DNA of 64,000 nucleotides from Glycomyces luteolus (GCF_027622875.1 NZ_JAPZVP010000022.1:1-64000), one strand, 5' to 3'; positions 38,927 to 47,616 are shown, counted from the stretch's first letter. The notes: generated by a model from the sequence alone, not told the origin. Program-made: numbers and translations.

Positions 38927-39301
38927 CTAGAGGGAGCAGGCGGCGATGTGCTTGGCGATCGCGGGCAGGTCCACGTTCTCCTTGAACTCGAAGCGGACCC
39001 GGCCGAGGCCGCTGAACCACAGGTCGAGCTCGCCGTCGTTGTCCATCAGGCCGTCGGTCTCGACCGAGTAGGCCTGGATCTTGTTGTAGGGCAGCGAGGT
39101 GTAGTCCTTCTTGCGGCCGGTGACGCCCTGCACGTTGACGGCGATGACCCGCTTGTTCGTGAAGACCACGAAGTCGCGCACGCCCTCGAAGGCCAGGGCG
39201 ACCTCTTCACCGTCGACCAGCAGCGGCTGGACCTCGTCGCGGAAGCCGGGGTCGTCAGTGAGCTTGAGCTTGAAAAGCGAACCGTTCTCGAAATCGATCA
39301 T
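38927..39301 (-). CDS. Bacterial PH-domain protein
   Basis: This 124-aa protein is a single PH-like (bPH, YvbH/DUF1696-type) domain: EVQPLLVDGEEVALAFEGVRDFVVFTNKRVIAVNVQGVTGRKKDYTSLPYNKI describes alternating strands with the TNKR turn typical of the family, and the chain ends in a helix (LPAIAKHIAACSL). It has no signal peptide. I chose ATG at 39301 because it begins exactly at the domain. Its role is unknown. Confidence 0.85.
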   Translation of the reverse strand: MIDFENGSLFKLKLTDDPGFRDEVQPLLVDGEEVALAFEGVRDFVVFTNKRVIAVNVQGVTGRKKDYTSLPYNKIQAYSVETDGLMDNDGELDLWFSGLGRVRFEFKENVDLPAIAKHIAACSL

Positions 39302-39341
39302 GCGGGCAGGATATCGGTACGGTCCCAGCGTCGCGGCCCGC

Positions 39342-40736
39342 CTAATAGTGCTCGGCCGCAAGCGCAGTGGCCTGCGCGATCACCACTTTGAGCGGACGCC
39401 CCAGAGCGGCGGCCGCGGCGGCCGCGTCCTCGTACTCCACCGAGGCGTTCACGACCTCGCCGTCCTCCAGCGCGATCTTCACGCCGATCCGGTGACCGTC
39501 CACATCGACATGCGCGTACCGGCGTTCGAGCGCGTTCTTCTCGATCTCGTAGTAGCGCATGCCGATCGTCGTGGTGTGCCGGACCAGCGCCGACCGCACC
39601 GCTTCGATCGCCTCGGGACGGCACAGCACGTGAACCGTGTGCGCCGGGCGCCCCTTCTTCATGAGGATCGGCGTCAGCCAGGCGTCCGAGGCCCCGGCGG
39701 CGAGCAGCGCCGCGAGCGCGGCGGGCCACAGGCGGGGATCGAGATCGTCCACATTGGTTTCGATGACGACCGGTTTCGCGGGCGCTTGCGCGTTGCCTCC
39801 ATGGGCCTCGGCACTCGCACCGCTGCGGACGTGCGCCTTTCGCGGCGCGGCATCGCGAGTTTCCGGCGCCGCGGGCACGTGGCGCCCGTGATGGTCGTGG
39901 TCGTGAGGTCGGTGCGCGTGCCCGTGCCCGTGGCCCGCCGAGGCGATGCCCTGGTCGTGATGGACGTGCGATCCGCGGCCCGGCGCGCTGACCTCGCGGC
40001 CCACCAAGAGCCGCAGCAGGTTCGCGCGCTCCTTCGGGTCGCGGCCGCCCGCGCCCGCACCGATCCGCTCGACCACCATCTCCGGCATCGGGCCGTAGCC
40101 GGAAGCCGCGGCCGCGATGATCGCCGCGCCGGTCGGCGTGCACGCCTCGTAAGGCACCGCGCCGACGACCGGTGCGCCCGCATCGGCCAGCACCCGCAGC
40201 ACCGCAGGGGCGGGCAGCGGGATCGAACCGTGCGAGCCGCGCGTCGTGCCACCGCCCACGGTCACCGTCGAGACCGTCAATCGGTCGATGCCCAACGCCG
40301 CCAAGCCCGCTGCAGCGCCCACGATGTCCGCGATCGAGTCGAGCGCGCCCACCTCGTGGAAGTGCACGTCCTCCTCGTCGATCCCGTGCGCGGCCGCTTC
40401 CGCCGCCGCCAGCCGCGCGAACGCCCCCAACGCCAGCTTCCGGGCCGCCGCGTCGAGCTCCGCGCCTTCGAGCATCCCCCGGATCGACCGCCAGCGCCGG
40501 TCCGTCGCGACCTCCGGGGCCTCGACGTCCACCTTCGTCGCGACAAGACCGTGCCGCGTGACCCTGTCGGCCAGCAAGCGGACCGGCTCGGTTCCGAGCG
40601 CGTCCACCGCTGCCTGCATCACCGCCAGTTCCACCCCGGCGTCGACCAGAGCACCCAGGAACATGTCGCCGCTCGCGCCCGCCGAGCAGTCCAGCCATGC
40701 GATCCGGACCGCACCGCTCTCGCCCTGCGCGTTCAC
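39342..40736 (-). CDS. larC: LarC, nickel insertion protein for the nickel-pincer cofactor
   Basis: This 464-aa protein starts IAWLDCSAGASGDMFLGALVDAG, the LarC hallmark, followed by HFHEVGALDSIADIVG and TPTGAAIIAA. A His-rich insert (HGHGHAHRPHDHDHHGRH, about residues 270-290) is likely to bind nickel. The C-terminal domain has ETNVDDLDPRLW and ILMKKGRPAHTVHVL. In the family LarC is a CTP-dependent cyclometallase. GTG at 40736 overlaps the larB stop. The gene is in one frame here, unlike species that need a frameshift. larE is not within the window. Confidence 0.92.
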   Translation of the reverse strand: MNAQGESGAVRIAWLDCSAGASGDMFLGALVDAGVELAVMQAAVDALGTEPVRLLADRVTRHGLVATKVDVEAPEVATDRRWRSIRGMLEGAELDAAARKLALGAFARLAAAEAAAHGIDEEDVHFHEVGALDSIADIVGAAAGLAALGIDRLTVSTVTVGGGTTRGSHGSIPLPAPAVLRVLADAGAPVVGAVPYEACTPTGAAIIAAAASGYGPMPEMVVERIGAGAGGRDPKERANLLRLLVGREVSAPGRGSHVHHDQGIASAGHGHGHAHRPHDHDHHGRHVPAAPETRDAAPRKAHVRSGASAEAHGGNAQAPAKPVVIETNVDDLDPRLWPAALAALLAAGASDAWLTPILMKKGRPAHTVHVLCRPEAIEAVRSALVRHTTTIGMRYYEIEKNALERRYAHVDVDGHRIGVKIALEDGEVVNASVEYEDAAAAAAALGRPLKVVIAQATALAAEHY

Positions 40737-41509
40737 GCCTGCGCCGCCTTCACGCCGAGCATCCGCGACGCGGCCATCGCCGCGCCGAAGCCGTTGTCGA
40801 TATTGACCACCGTGACCCCCGGGGAGCATGAGTTCAGCATCGTCAGCAGCGGCGCGAGCCCGCCGAACGCCGCCCCGTAACCCACGGACGTCGGCACCGC
40901 GATCACCGGCGCGGCCACCAGGCCCGCCACGACCGACGGGAGTGCCCCGTCCATGCCCGCCACCACGATCACGCACGCCGCCTCCCGCAGCTCGCCGACC
41001 TTGTCGAGGAGCCGGTGCAGCCCGGCGACGCCCACGTCGGCCACCAAGCGCGTGTCGATCCCGTTGGCCCGCGCCACGATCGCGGCCTCGCGGGCCACCG
41101 GCAGGTCCGAAGTCCCCGCGCACACCACCGCGAGCAGCCCGGTTTCGGCGTCCGGGAACGCGCCGACCGCGCACACCCCGCTCTCCACCAGCACGTCATC
41201 GCCGAAGGCCTCCCGCACCGCCGCCGTGCAGGCGTCGTCGCAGCGGGTCGCGACCGCCACCCGGCCCGGGTGCGCCTCGCGCAAGGCCGCGAGCGCTCCG
41301 ACGACCTGCTCGGGCGTCTTCCCCGCCGCGTACACGGCCTCGGCCGTCCCGGTCCGCGCCGGACGGTCGGTGTCGATCTTGGCCCAGCCCAGGTCGCGGT
41401 AGCCCTCCCCGGCCCCGGTGAACCCCCGCGGCCCCGCCGCCTCGGGGGACGCCTGCGGAGCCGTGGATTCGGGCTGGTCGTCGAACGCGGATTCAGGATC
41501 GAGTTGCAC
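40733..41509 (-). CDS. larB: LarB, pyridinium-3,5-biscarboxylic acid mononucleotide synthase
   Basis: This 258-aa protein shows the PurE-like LarB domain: AEAVYAAGKTPEQVVGALAAL, a long NAD-analogue-binding part with AGTSDLPVAREAA, and VVAGMDGALPSVVAGLVAAPVIAVPTSVGYGA, with GFGAAMAASRM at the end. It carboxylates and hydrolyses nicotinic acid adenine dinucleotide in the first step of the nickel-pincer pathway. GTG at 41509 follows GGGAGG. Its stop overlaps the larC start. Confidence 0.92.
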   Translation of the reverse strand: MQLDPESAFDDQPESTAPQASPEAAGPRGFTGAGEGYRDLGWAKIDTDRPARTGTAEAVYAAGKTPEQVVGALAALREAHPGRVAVATRCDDACTAAVREAFGDDVLVESGVCAVGAFPDAETGLLAVVCAGTSDLPVAREAAIVARANGIDTRLVADVGVAGLHRLLDKVGELREAACVIVVAGMDGALPSVVAGLVAAPVIAVPTSVGYGAAFGGLAPLLTMLNSCSPGVTVVNIDNGFGAAMAASRMLGVKAAQA

Positions 41510-41709
41510 GCCCCCATCCTCCCTCTCACCCCTCACCCGCCGCCACCGGAACCGAACCCGTCCCAGCGGCGCGAACCCGCGCCGACCGACCCTGACCGCC
41601 GCACCCGCCGTTCACCCGCCTCCGCCGAGCGGGGGACGTTCATCACCACCACCCCGAACGGACACCGCTAAGCGGGCCCGGCGTCGGACTCAGCGTCTAT
41701 CGTCAAGGG

Positions 41710-42441
41710 GTGTCCCAGCCGCTGATAGCCGCCCACCGAGGCGCGAACGAGTTCCTCCCGGAGCACTCAATCGCCGCGTTCCGCCAGGCGATCGTCGAGG
41801 GCGCCGACGGTTTCGAGTTCGACATCCGCCTCACCGCCGACGGGCATCTCGTCCTCCACCACGACCGCACCGTCAAACGCACCGCCGGTGCCAAAGGCGC
41901 CGTGGCGGATCTCACCCTCGCCCAGTTGCGGGAGCTGAACTTCGCCCACCAGTTCCCCGACTGCGCCGGCAACCCCGAAGCCGAGCGCATCCCCACCCTC
42001 GAGGACCTCTTCGGCCTCGTCGTCGACTCCGGCAAAGACCTCAAACTGTTCATCGAGGCCAAACACCCCTCGAAGTTCGGTCCCCGCCTCGAACTGCGCC
42101 TGTGGGAGACGCTGCGGCGCTGGCCCGGACTCGACGTCACGGTGATGTCCTTCTCCCGCGCCGCGCTCAAGACCTGGCGCGGCCTGGACGCGGACACGCC
42201 GCTCGTCTGGATCTTCGAGTACCCGTTCCGCCGCCCGCCCGAGGGCGTCCAAGTGCTCAGCTCACGGGTCGACTACCTCGAATCGACCCCCGGTTTCGTC
42301 GAACGCAGCCACGAAGCGGGCTACCAGGTGTACACCTGGACCGTCAACGACGCCGACACCGCGCTGCGCTGCGCCGGACTCGAGGTCGACGTGATGTTCA
42401 CGGACCGTCCGGCCGCGATCCGGCAGACCCTCGCGGGTTAG
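41710..42441 (+). CDS. Glycerophosphodiester phosphodiesterase
   Basis: This 243-aa GDPD enzyme has the catalytic His in AAHRGANEFLPEHSIAAF, metal ligands in FEFDIRLTADG and the second His in VLHHDRTV. FIEAKHPSKFG and the C-terminal YTWTVNDADTAL with VMFTDRP complete the barrel. No signal peptide is seen, so it is cytoplasmic and would cut glycerophosphodiesters to glycerol 3-phosphate. GTG start at 41710. Confidence 0.92.
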   Translation: MSQPLIAAHRGANEFLPEHSIAAFRQAIVEGADGFEFDIRLTADGHLVLHHDRTVKRTAGAKGAVADLTLAQLRELNFAHQFPDCAGNPEAERIPTLEDLFGLVVDSGKDLKLFIEAKHPSKFGPRLELRLWETLRRWPGLDVTVMSFSRAALKTWRGLDADTPLVWIFEYPFRRPPEGVQVLSSRVDYLESTPGFVERSHEAGYQVYTWTVNDADTALRCAGLEVDVMFTDRPAAIRQTLAG

Positions 42442-42566
42442 AGCGCCGCTTCCTCAAGCCGCCTCAAGACGGACGTACCGTCCGTCGTAATGCTGGCGTC
42501 ATGCGGAGCTAACAGGTAGGTTGCTGTATAGCCTCCCCACGGCACGGAGGAAGGAAGGGGACCGCG

Positions 42567-42968
42567 ATGCCCGCTGCGATACCGGCACCAGAGCGGCTGC
42601 GCGTCCCCCACCAGTCCGGAGCGGCGAGCCAGGTGCGCCGGTGGCTGCGCGAATCGCTCCCCGATCTTCCCGAAGAAGTCCGCGACGACCTCCTCGTGTG
42701 CGCGACCGAGCTCGTCTCCAACGCCGTGCGGCACGCCCGCCCGCTCCCCGGCGGGGACGTGTGCGTGACCTTCGAGCTCGGCCCCGCCGACGTCGAGGTC
42801 GGCGTCATCGACGGCGGCTCCCGCACCCACCCGCACGTATGCGCCGTCAACCTCGACTCCGCCCACGGACGCGGCATGTTCATCGTGTCCAAGCTCTCCA
42901 CCGACTGGGGCGTCCGCTCCCTCGGCGACGGCACCCAAGAGGTCTGGGCCCGCATTCCCGTGCGCTGA
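42567..42968 (+). CDS. RsbW-like ATP-binding protein (anti-sigma factor type)
   Basis: This 133-aa protein is a lone GHKL ATPase domain of the HATPase_c_2 type. The N-box is CATELVSNAVRHARP, the G1 box GVIDGGSRTHPH and the G2 box SAHGRGMFIVSKLSTDWG. Stand-alone domains of this kind are numerous in streptomycetes and relatives and phosphorylate STAS partners or hold sigma factors. No STAS or sigma gene is adjacent, so its partner is unknown. Confidence 0.85.
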   Translation: MPAAIPAPERLRVPHQSGAASQVRRWLRESLPDLPEEVRDDLLVCATELVSNAVRHARPLPGGDVCVTFELGPADVEVGVIDGGSRTHPHVCAVNLDSAHGRGMFIVSKLSTDWGVRSLGDGTQEVWARIPVR

Positions 42969-43140
42969 AAGCGAACAGGGCCTGCAACCTCAGCGACCCG
43001 AACCTCCCCGCCGCCGCACCCTGCACCGATGTCACACCCCTGCGCCATAGTCGACCCGGGGGCGACGGCGAACCGCCACACCCGGTCCCTGGGAACGGCC
43101 GCAGCCGCTCCGGCTCGCCGCGCACCCGTACGCTGTCCGG

Positions 43141-44490
43141 GTGTCCAACCGTCCGCTCGTCATCGACCTCGCCTTCTACGGCGCGGCCGCGCTCTTCGCG
43201 GGCGCCACCGCGCTGTGGACCACGCTCGACTCGCACGCCCAATGGGGCGCGATCGCCTTCGGCGGCTACCTCCCCGCCGCGATCTGCGCGGCGATCCTCC
43301 TGGTCCAGCCCGGAGCGGTCTGGCGCCGCCGGGCCTTCGTCGCCGTCGGCGCCGCCTTCGCCGTCACCGCGATCCCCTTGGTGTTCATGGCGATCGACCG
43401 CGCCGCCGGACTCAGCGGACGAGCCCAGGAAGAAGTCCTCGTCGTCGAGGCCTCCGGCGCGCGCCTCCTCGACACCGGCAGCCCGTACCTGCACGCCGAC
43501 GCGATCGCCGCGCTCCCCGAACCCCTCCTCGGCTACAACCCGTACCAGCCCGGCATGGCCGTCTTCGGCATCCCCGCCGCGCTCTTCGGCCAGCACTGGT
43601 GGACCGACGCCCGCGTCTACTTCCTCCTCGCCGCCGCCGCTTGCGCGATCGCGGCGGTCCGGCTCCTGCGCGGCGGCCCCGGCAGCGCTCTCAACAGCAC
43701 CGGCGCCGGCAAGGGCCCACTGCTGCGCGCCGTCCAGGCCACGTTCGTCTTCCCCGTGTGCGCCTTGACGTTCGCCACGGGCGGCGACGACATGCCCGTC
43801 GTCGCCCTCATCGTCCTCGCACTCGCCTTCGCCCACCGCGAACGCCCCCTCGCCGCGGGCCTGGCGATCGGCGCCGCCGCCGCCCTCAAACTCTTCGCAT
43901 GGCCCGCCGCCGTCGTGATCGCGTTCCTGGCTCTGCAAACTCATCGCTCGCAAGCGTCGCCAGGACCGAGAAACGGCGGGCTGCGCCGATACGCCGCGGG
44001 ATTCGCCCTCCCCGTCGCCGCCACCATGCTGCCCGTCCTCGCTGTGGACGCCCGCGGATTCTTCGACAACGTGATCGCCTTCGGCCTCGGCCACGGCGTG
44101 GTCACCTCGCCCGCGCAGTCGCCGCTGCCCGGATTCCTTGTCGCCCATTACGTCCCGGGCGGCGACCTCATCGCCCCCGCCCTGCTCGGACTCGCCGCGC
44201 TGGTGATCGCGGGGCTGCTGTGGACGCGGCCGCCGGCGACGGCGGCGTCGGCGGCGCTGTGGTGCGCGGCGGGGCTCTCCGCGGCGTTCCTGCTCATGCC
44301 GTCCACGCGGTTCGGGTACCTGCTGTACCCGGTCGTGCTGCTCGGCTGGTGGCTGCCGCTGCGCGACGCCGTGGCGGGCACCGTGACCAGCACGCTGTTC
44401 CAGGGCCTGGCCCAGGACGACGAGGTGGTCGACGAGCTCGAGGAGGAGACGGGCCTCGGCCCGTCCATGGCGGTCGAATGGTGGCGCTGA
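43141..44490 (+). CDS. GT87/DUF2029-like polytopic membrane protein
   Basis: This 449-aa protein has about eleven hydrophobic helices. LLGYNPYQPGMAVFGIPAALFG between early helices and GAAAALKLFAWPAAVV in the middle fit the GT-C fold families GT87/DUF2029 that use polyprenyl-phosphate sugars. The early acidic motif DTGSPYL fits the first outer loop. A short cytoplasmic tail (DDEVVDELEEETGLG) ends the chain. Sugar transfer to an envelope glycan is inferred. Confidence 0.75.
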   Translation: MSNRPLVIDLAFYGAAALFAGATALWTTLDSHAQWGAIAFGGYLPAAICAAILLVQPGAVWRRRAFVAVGAAFAVTAIPLVFMAIDRAAGLSGRAQEEVLVVEASGARLLDTGSPYLHADAIAALPEPLLGYNPYQPGMAVFGIPAALFGQHWWTDARVYFLLAAAACAIAAVRLLRGGPGSALNSTGAGKGPLLRAVQATFVFPVCALTFATGGDDMPVVALIVLALAFAHRERPLAAGLAIGAAAALKLFAWPAAVVIAFLALQTHRSQASPGPRNGGLRRYAAGFALPVAATMLPVLAVDARGFFDNVIAFGLGHGVVTSPAQSPLPGFLVAHYVPGGDLIAPALLGLAALVIAGLLWTRPPATAASAALWCAAGLSAAFLLMPSTRFGYLLYPVVLLGWWLPLRDAVAGTVTSTLFQGLAQDDEVVDELEEETGLGPSMAVEWWR

Positions 44491-44542
44491 GCGGCCTCAC
44501 TCGCGAAACCGCAAGGGGCCGAAACGGAGTACGGTGACGGGC

Positions 44543-44797
44543 ATGCAACTCACCTGCCCCAAGTGTGCTGCCCTCATGCGCCAGTACGAGCGCAACGGCA
44601 TCGTCGTCGACCAGTGCTCGGCCTGCCGCGCCGTCCTGCTCGACCGCGGCGAGCTCGAGCACCTGATCGACACCGAGAAATGGGTCAACGGCGTCCAGGA
44701 CGGCACCGCGACCACGCCCCTGCCGCAGTACGCGAACGGTGAGAGCCCGAAGGCGCGCGAGCGCCGGACGCTGCTGCAGATCCTCTTCGGCGACTGA
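44543..44797 (+). CDS. TFIIB-type zinc-ribbon protein
   Basis: This 84-aa protein starts MQLTCPKCAALMRQYERNGI, then VDQCSACRAVLLDRGELEHLI. The four cysteines (CPKC, CSAC) and the LDRGELE motif define the zf-TFIIB family. A GTG three codons upstream (44534) is an alternative start closer to the GGAG site. The rest is a flexible linker and a helical end (RRTLLQILFGD). Function is unknown. Confidence 0.88.
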   Translation: MQLTCPKCAALMRQYERNGIVVDQCSACRAVLLDRGELEHLIDTEKWVNGVQDGTATTPLPQYANGESPKARERRTLLQILFGD

Positions 44798-44818
44798 CGC
44801 CGCTGGCACCGCGCGTTC

Positions 44819-46267
44819 TTATACCGCCATGTCGACGAAGCGGGAGAGGTGCAGCTGGGCCGCGACGGTGATCGTGTCCGTCGCGCCGTTGCGGTGCTTG
44901 GCGACGATGAAGTCGGCCTCGCCCGCGCGCGGGGACTCCTTGTCGTAGTAGTCCTCGCGGTGCAGCAGGATGACGACGTCCGCGTCCTGCTCGAGCGAAC
45001 CGGACTCGCGGAGGTCGGAGAGCTGCGGGCGCTTGTCGGTGCGCTGCTCGGGGCCGCGGTTGAGCTGCGCGACCGCGATCACCGGGCACTGCACCTCCTT
45101 GGCCAGCAGCTTGAGCCCGCGGCTGATCTCGGAGACTTCCTGCTGGCGCGACTCGGTTTTCTTCGGCGAGGTCATGAGCTGCAGGTAGTCGACCACGATG
45201 AGCTTGAGGTCGTGGCGCTGCTTGAGCCGCCGGGCCTTGGCCCGGATCTCCATCATGGTCATCGAGGCCGTGTCGTCGACGAACAGCGGCGCCTCGGAGA
45301 TGTCGCCCATGCGCTTGGCCAGGCGCGTCCAGTCGTCGTCGGACAGGTCGCCCGAGCGCAGGACGTGCATCGGCACGCGGGTCTCGGCGCTCAAGAGGCG
45401 CATCACGATCTCGAGCTTGCTCATTTCAAGGCTGAACAGGGCGGCGGCGTGCCGGTGGTGGAGCGAGGCGTGCCGCATGAAGTCCATGGCGGCCGTTGAC
45501 TTGCCGGCACCGGGACGCCCGGCGACGATGATGAGCTGACCGGCCTGGAGGCCCGAGAGGAGCCGGTCGAGGTCGGCGAAACCGGTGGGGATGCCGGTCA
45601 TGAGGCCCTGGCTGGCGCCGATCGCCTCGATCTCGTCCATCGCGGGCTGGAGGAGGTCGGAGAGGACCGCGAAGTCCTCGCTCTGGCGGTTGTCGGTGAC
45701 CTCGTAGACGGCCTGCTGGGCGAGGTCGACGAGGTCGTCGATGTCGCGCCCGCCCTGGCCGCCGCCGTAGCCGTACTGGACGACCTTGGTGCCGGCCTCG
45801 ATGAGGCGGCGCAGGATCGCCTTCTCCTTGACGATCTTCGCGTAGTACCCGGCGTTCGCGGCCGTGGGCACCGCGTTGAGCAGGTCGTGGAGGTAGGGGC
45901 CGCCGCCGATCTTGGCGAGGTCGCCCGTGTCGGCGAGGGCCGCGGCGATCGTGACGGCGTCGGCGGGCTCGCCGTTGCCGAACTTGTCGATGATCGCGTC
46001 GAAGACCATGCCGTGCTTGGGATGGTAGAAGTCGCCCGGTCCGAGCACCTCGATGACGTCGGCGATCGCGTCCTTGCTCATGAGCATGCCGCCGAGGACG
46101 GACATCTCGGCTTGGGCGTCCTGGGGCGGGGTGCGCTCGTAGGCGCGGGCACCGCCGCCACCGCCCCCGCCGCTGCTGAACGGGTCTTCGGGCGGAGTGT
46201 CGAAATAGGAATTGCTGGAGCCGTTGGCGCCCCGCGAGTAGACGCCTTCCGCCGACACGTCGGTCAT
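44819..46267 (-). CDS. dnaB: Replicative DNA helicase DnaB
   Basis: This 482-aa protein begins with a Gly/Ser-rich tail (about 45 residues, including seven glycines in a row). The DnaB N-terminal domain (PPQDAQAEMSVLGGMLMS) and the RecA-like motor follow: Walker A GRPGAGKSTAAMDF, Walker B LKLIVVDYLQLM, LAKEVQCPVIAVAQLNRG and the arginine-finger region SDLRESGSLEQDAD. No intein interrupts it. It unwinds DNA at the fork as a hexamer. I prefer the ATG at 46267, which follows GAGGGGGTGG, over a GTG at 46288. A DnaA-box cluster lies about 110 bp upstream. Confidence 0.96.
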   Translation of the reverse strand: MTDVSAEGVYSRGANGSSNSYFDTPPEDPFSSGGGGGGGARAYERTPPQDAQAEMSVLGGMLMSKDAIADVIEVLGPGDFYHPKHGMVFDAIIDKFGNGEPADAVTIAAALADTGDLAKIGGGPYLHDLLNAVPTAANAGYYAKIVKEKAILRRLIEAGTKVVQYGYGGGQGGRDIDDLVDLAQQAVYEVTDNRQSEDFAVLSDLLQPAMDEIEAIGASQGLMTGIPTGFADLDRLLSGLQAGQLIIVAGRPGAGKSTAAMDFMRHASLHHRHAAALFSLEMSKLEIVMRLLSAETRVPMHVLRSGDLSDDDWTRLAKRMGDISEAPLFVDDTASMTMMEIRAKARRLKQRHDLKLIVVDYLQLMTSPKKTESRQQEVSEISRGLKLLAKEVQCPVIAVAQLNRGPEQRTDKRPQLSDLRESGSLEQDADVVILLHREDYYDKESPRAGEADFIVAKHRNGATDTITVAAQLHLSRFVDMAV

Positions 46268-46378
46268 GCCGTCCACCCCCTCGGTCACCGTGCGTTCATG
46301 GAGAATGTACCGCCCGCATATGACAGATCGGCGGCGTCAACGACGCTATGTCGCGCCGGGCACGGTTGCAAACGAGGT

Positions 46379-46453
46379 TGTGGACAACCTGTGGACAAGG
46401 CTGTGGATAACCTGTGGATAACCGCGTTGGGCCTGTGGACAACCTGTGGACAA
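46379..46453. promoter_or_regulatory. Cluster of six DnaA boxes
   Basis: Six exact boxes on one strand begin at 46379, 46390, 46402, 46413, 46434 and 46445. Four read TGTGGACAA and two read TGTGGATAA, the complements of the actinobacterial TTGTCCACA and the general TTATCCACA. Successive starts are 11, 12, 11, 21 and 11 bases apart, about one or two helical turns. A degenerate box follows at 46510. DnaA oligomer binding is strongly suggested; whether this is origin, titration site or dnaB control is open. Confidence 0.85.
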
Positions 46454-46589
46454 CAACGTGATCCGAGCTCGGTTCACGGTCTTCATCTGCGGCGACGCTA
46501 TCCACCGCCTGTGGACGGAGATTCGTTCGTGCCAACTTGCCGCTAAGGTGAGGGGCGACCCCCGGCACGGATCAGAGGAGCTCGACCCC

Positions 46590-46979
46590 ATGAACGCCCC
46601 CCGGCAACCCGAGCGCAGGCCCCGGCTCGACCCCGACGGCGACGACCGCCCGGGGGAGCGGGCGTTCACGCCGACGTTGCTCGTGACCGTCGCCTGGTAC
46701 GCGGTGCCGATGGCCGTGTACCTGGCGTGGTTGCTCTCGCAGCCGCCGGTGGAGGCGACCTGCGCCGAGGGCGGATGCACCGTGGCGGGGCGGCTCTCGA
46801 CCGCGATCGCGGGCGGCTGGGCGTGGACGCTCTCGGCGCTCACGGCGAGCCTGCTCGTGGCGGTGCTCCTGCGGCTGCCGCGCGCGGGCTGGCGCGCGGG
46901 CGTGGCCGGCTCGGCGGCCGCGATCCTCGGCGCGGGGCTGGTGACGGTGGTGCTGCGGACCGCCGGGTGGGTGATCTGA
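46590..46979 (+). CDS. Small membrane protein of unknown function
   Basis: This 129-aa protein has a proline/charge-rich cytoplasmic start of about 30 residues and three hydrophobic helices (about 34-52, 75-95 and 103-125). Two cysteines (ATCAEGGCTV) lie in the loop between helices 1 and 2. GAGGAG precedes the ATG. It is divergent from dnaB across the DnaA boxes. I do not recognise a family. Confidence 0.72.
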   Translation: MNAPRQPERRPRLDPDGDDRPGERAFTPTLLVTVAWYAVPMAVYLAWLLSQPPVEATCAEGGCTVAGRLSTAIAGGWAWTLSALTASLLVAVLLRLPRAGWRAGVAGSAAAILGAGLVTVVLRTAGWVI

Positions 46980-47008
46980 GGGCGGGCGGTGCGGCCGCGG
47001 CGCGGCCG

Positions 47009-47062
47009 TACGGGTGGCCCCGGGTACCCGCCCGTTCCCACCTTCACCACTACCAGTGAAAA
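47009..47062. repeat. Dispersed 54-bp element, copy 2
   Basis: See the copy at 36980-37033; orientation is the same. It lies 30 bases after the stop of the small membrane-protein gene and 26 bases before the terminator of the ribosomal operon, in an untranslated spacer. Confidence 0.85.
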
Positions 47063-47088
47063 GGACACCGTCGCATACGGGTACGACA

Positions 47089-47119
47089 AAGGCCCGCGAT
47101 CGAACAGATCGCGGGCCTT
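47089..47119 (-). terminator. Terminator of the rpsF-rplI operon
   Basis: AAGGCCCGCGATC (47089-47101) and its exact complement (47107-47119) enclose five bases; on the minus strand TTTGTC follows. It starts 22 bases after the rplI stop. Confidence 0.85.
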
Positions 47120-47140
47120 CCTCGCGTTCGCTTTCGCGTC

Positions 47141-47602
47141 CTACTTCTTGCGGCGCTTGGCCGGGGTGACCTGAAGCTTGAACTTCGCGGTCACCTCCGG
47201 GTGCAGCTTGACCGACACGTCGTAGGTGCCGACCGACTTGATCGCGGCGGGCAGTTCGACGCGGCGGCGGTCGATCTTCGGACCCCCGGCCTCGTCGACG
47301 GCCTTGACGACGTCGACCGCGGTGATCGAGCCGAAGAGCCGGTCCCCGTCGCCCGTGCGGGCGACGATGTGGGCGTCGGTCTTCTTCAGCTGCTCGGCCA
47401 CGGTGCGAGCCTGGTCGAGGTCGTGGATCTGGCGGGCCGCACGGGCGCGCTGGATCGCGTCGACTTCCTTCTGACCGCCCTTGGTCCAGGCGATCGCCAG
47501 GCCCTGCGGCAGGAGGTAGTTGCGGCCGTAGCCGTTCTTCACCTCGACCACATCGCCGGCCGAGCCGAGGTTGGGCACCTCATGAGTCAGGATGATCTTC
47601 AT
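47141..47602 (-). CDS. rplI: 50S ribosomal protein bL9
   Basis: This 153-aa protein begins MKIILTHEVPNLGSAGDVVE and VKNGYGRNYLLPQGLAIAWT, the bL9 N-domain, followed by the long connecting helix and the C-domain (VARTGDGDRLFGSITAVDVV). The end is Lys/Arg-rich (TPAKRRKK). It is the last gene of the rpsF-ssb-rpsR-rplI operon, 14 bp after rpsR. Confidence 0.97.
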   Translation of the reverse strand: MKIILTHEVPNLGSAGDVVEVKNGYGRNYLLPQGLAIAWTKGGQKEVDAIQRARAARQIHDLDQARTVAEQLKKTDAHIVARTGDGDRLFGSITAVDVVKAVDEAGGPKIDRRRVELPAAIKSVGTYDVSVKLHPEVTAKFKLQVTPAKRRKK

Positions 47603-47616
47603 GTTGCGCTCCTTCC

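Noticed and set aside
44819-46267. Possible intein in dnaB
   Set aside because: The helicase motifs are continuous and the length of 482 aa is normal for an intein-free protein.
46346-47089. Minus-strand frame over the small membrane-protein gene and the 54-bp element (ending SLVVVKVG... pattern also near 37.0 kb)
   Set aside because: The shared peptide pattern only reflects the shared DNA element. The plus strand has the better gene with a ribosome site and membrane helices.
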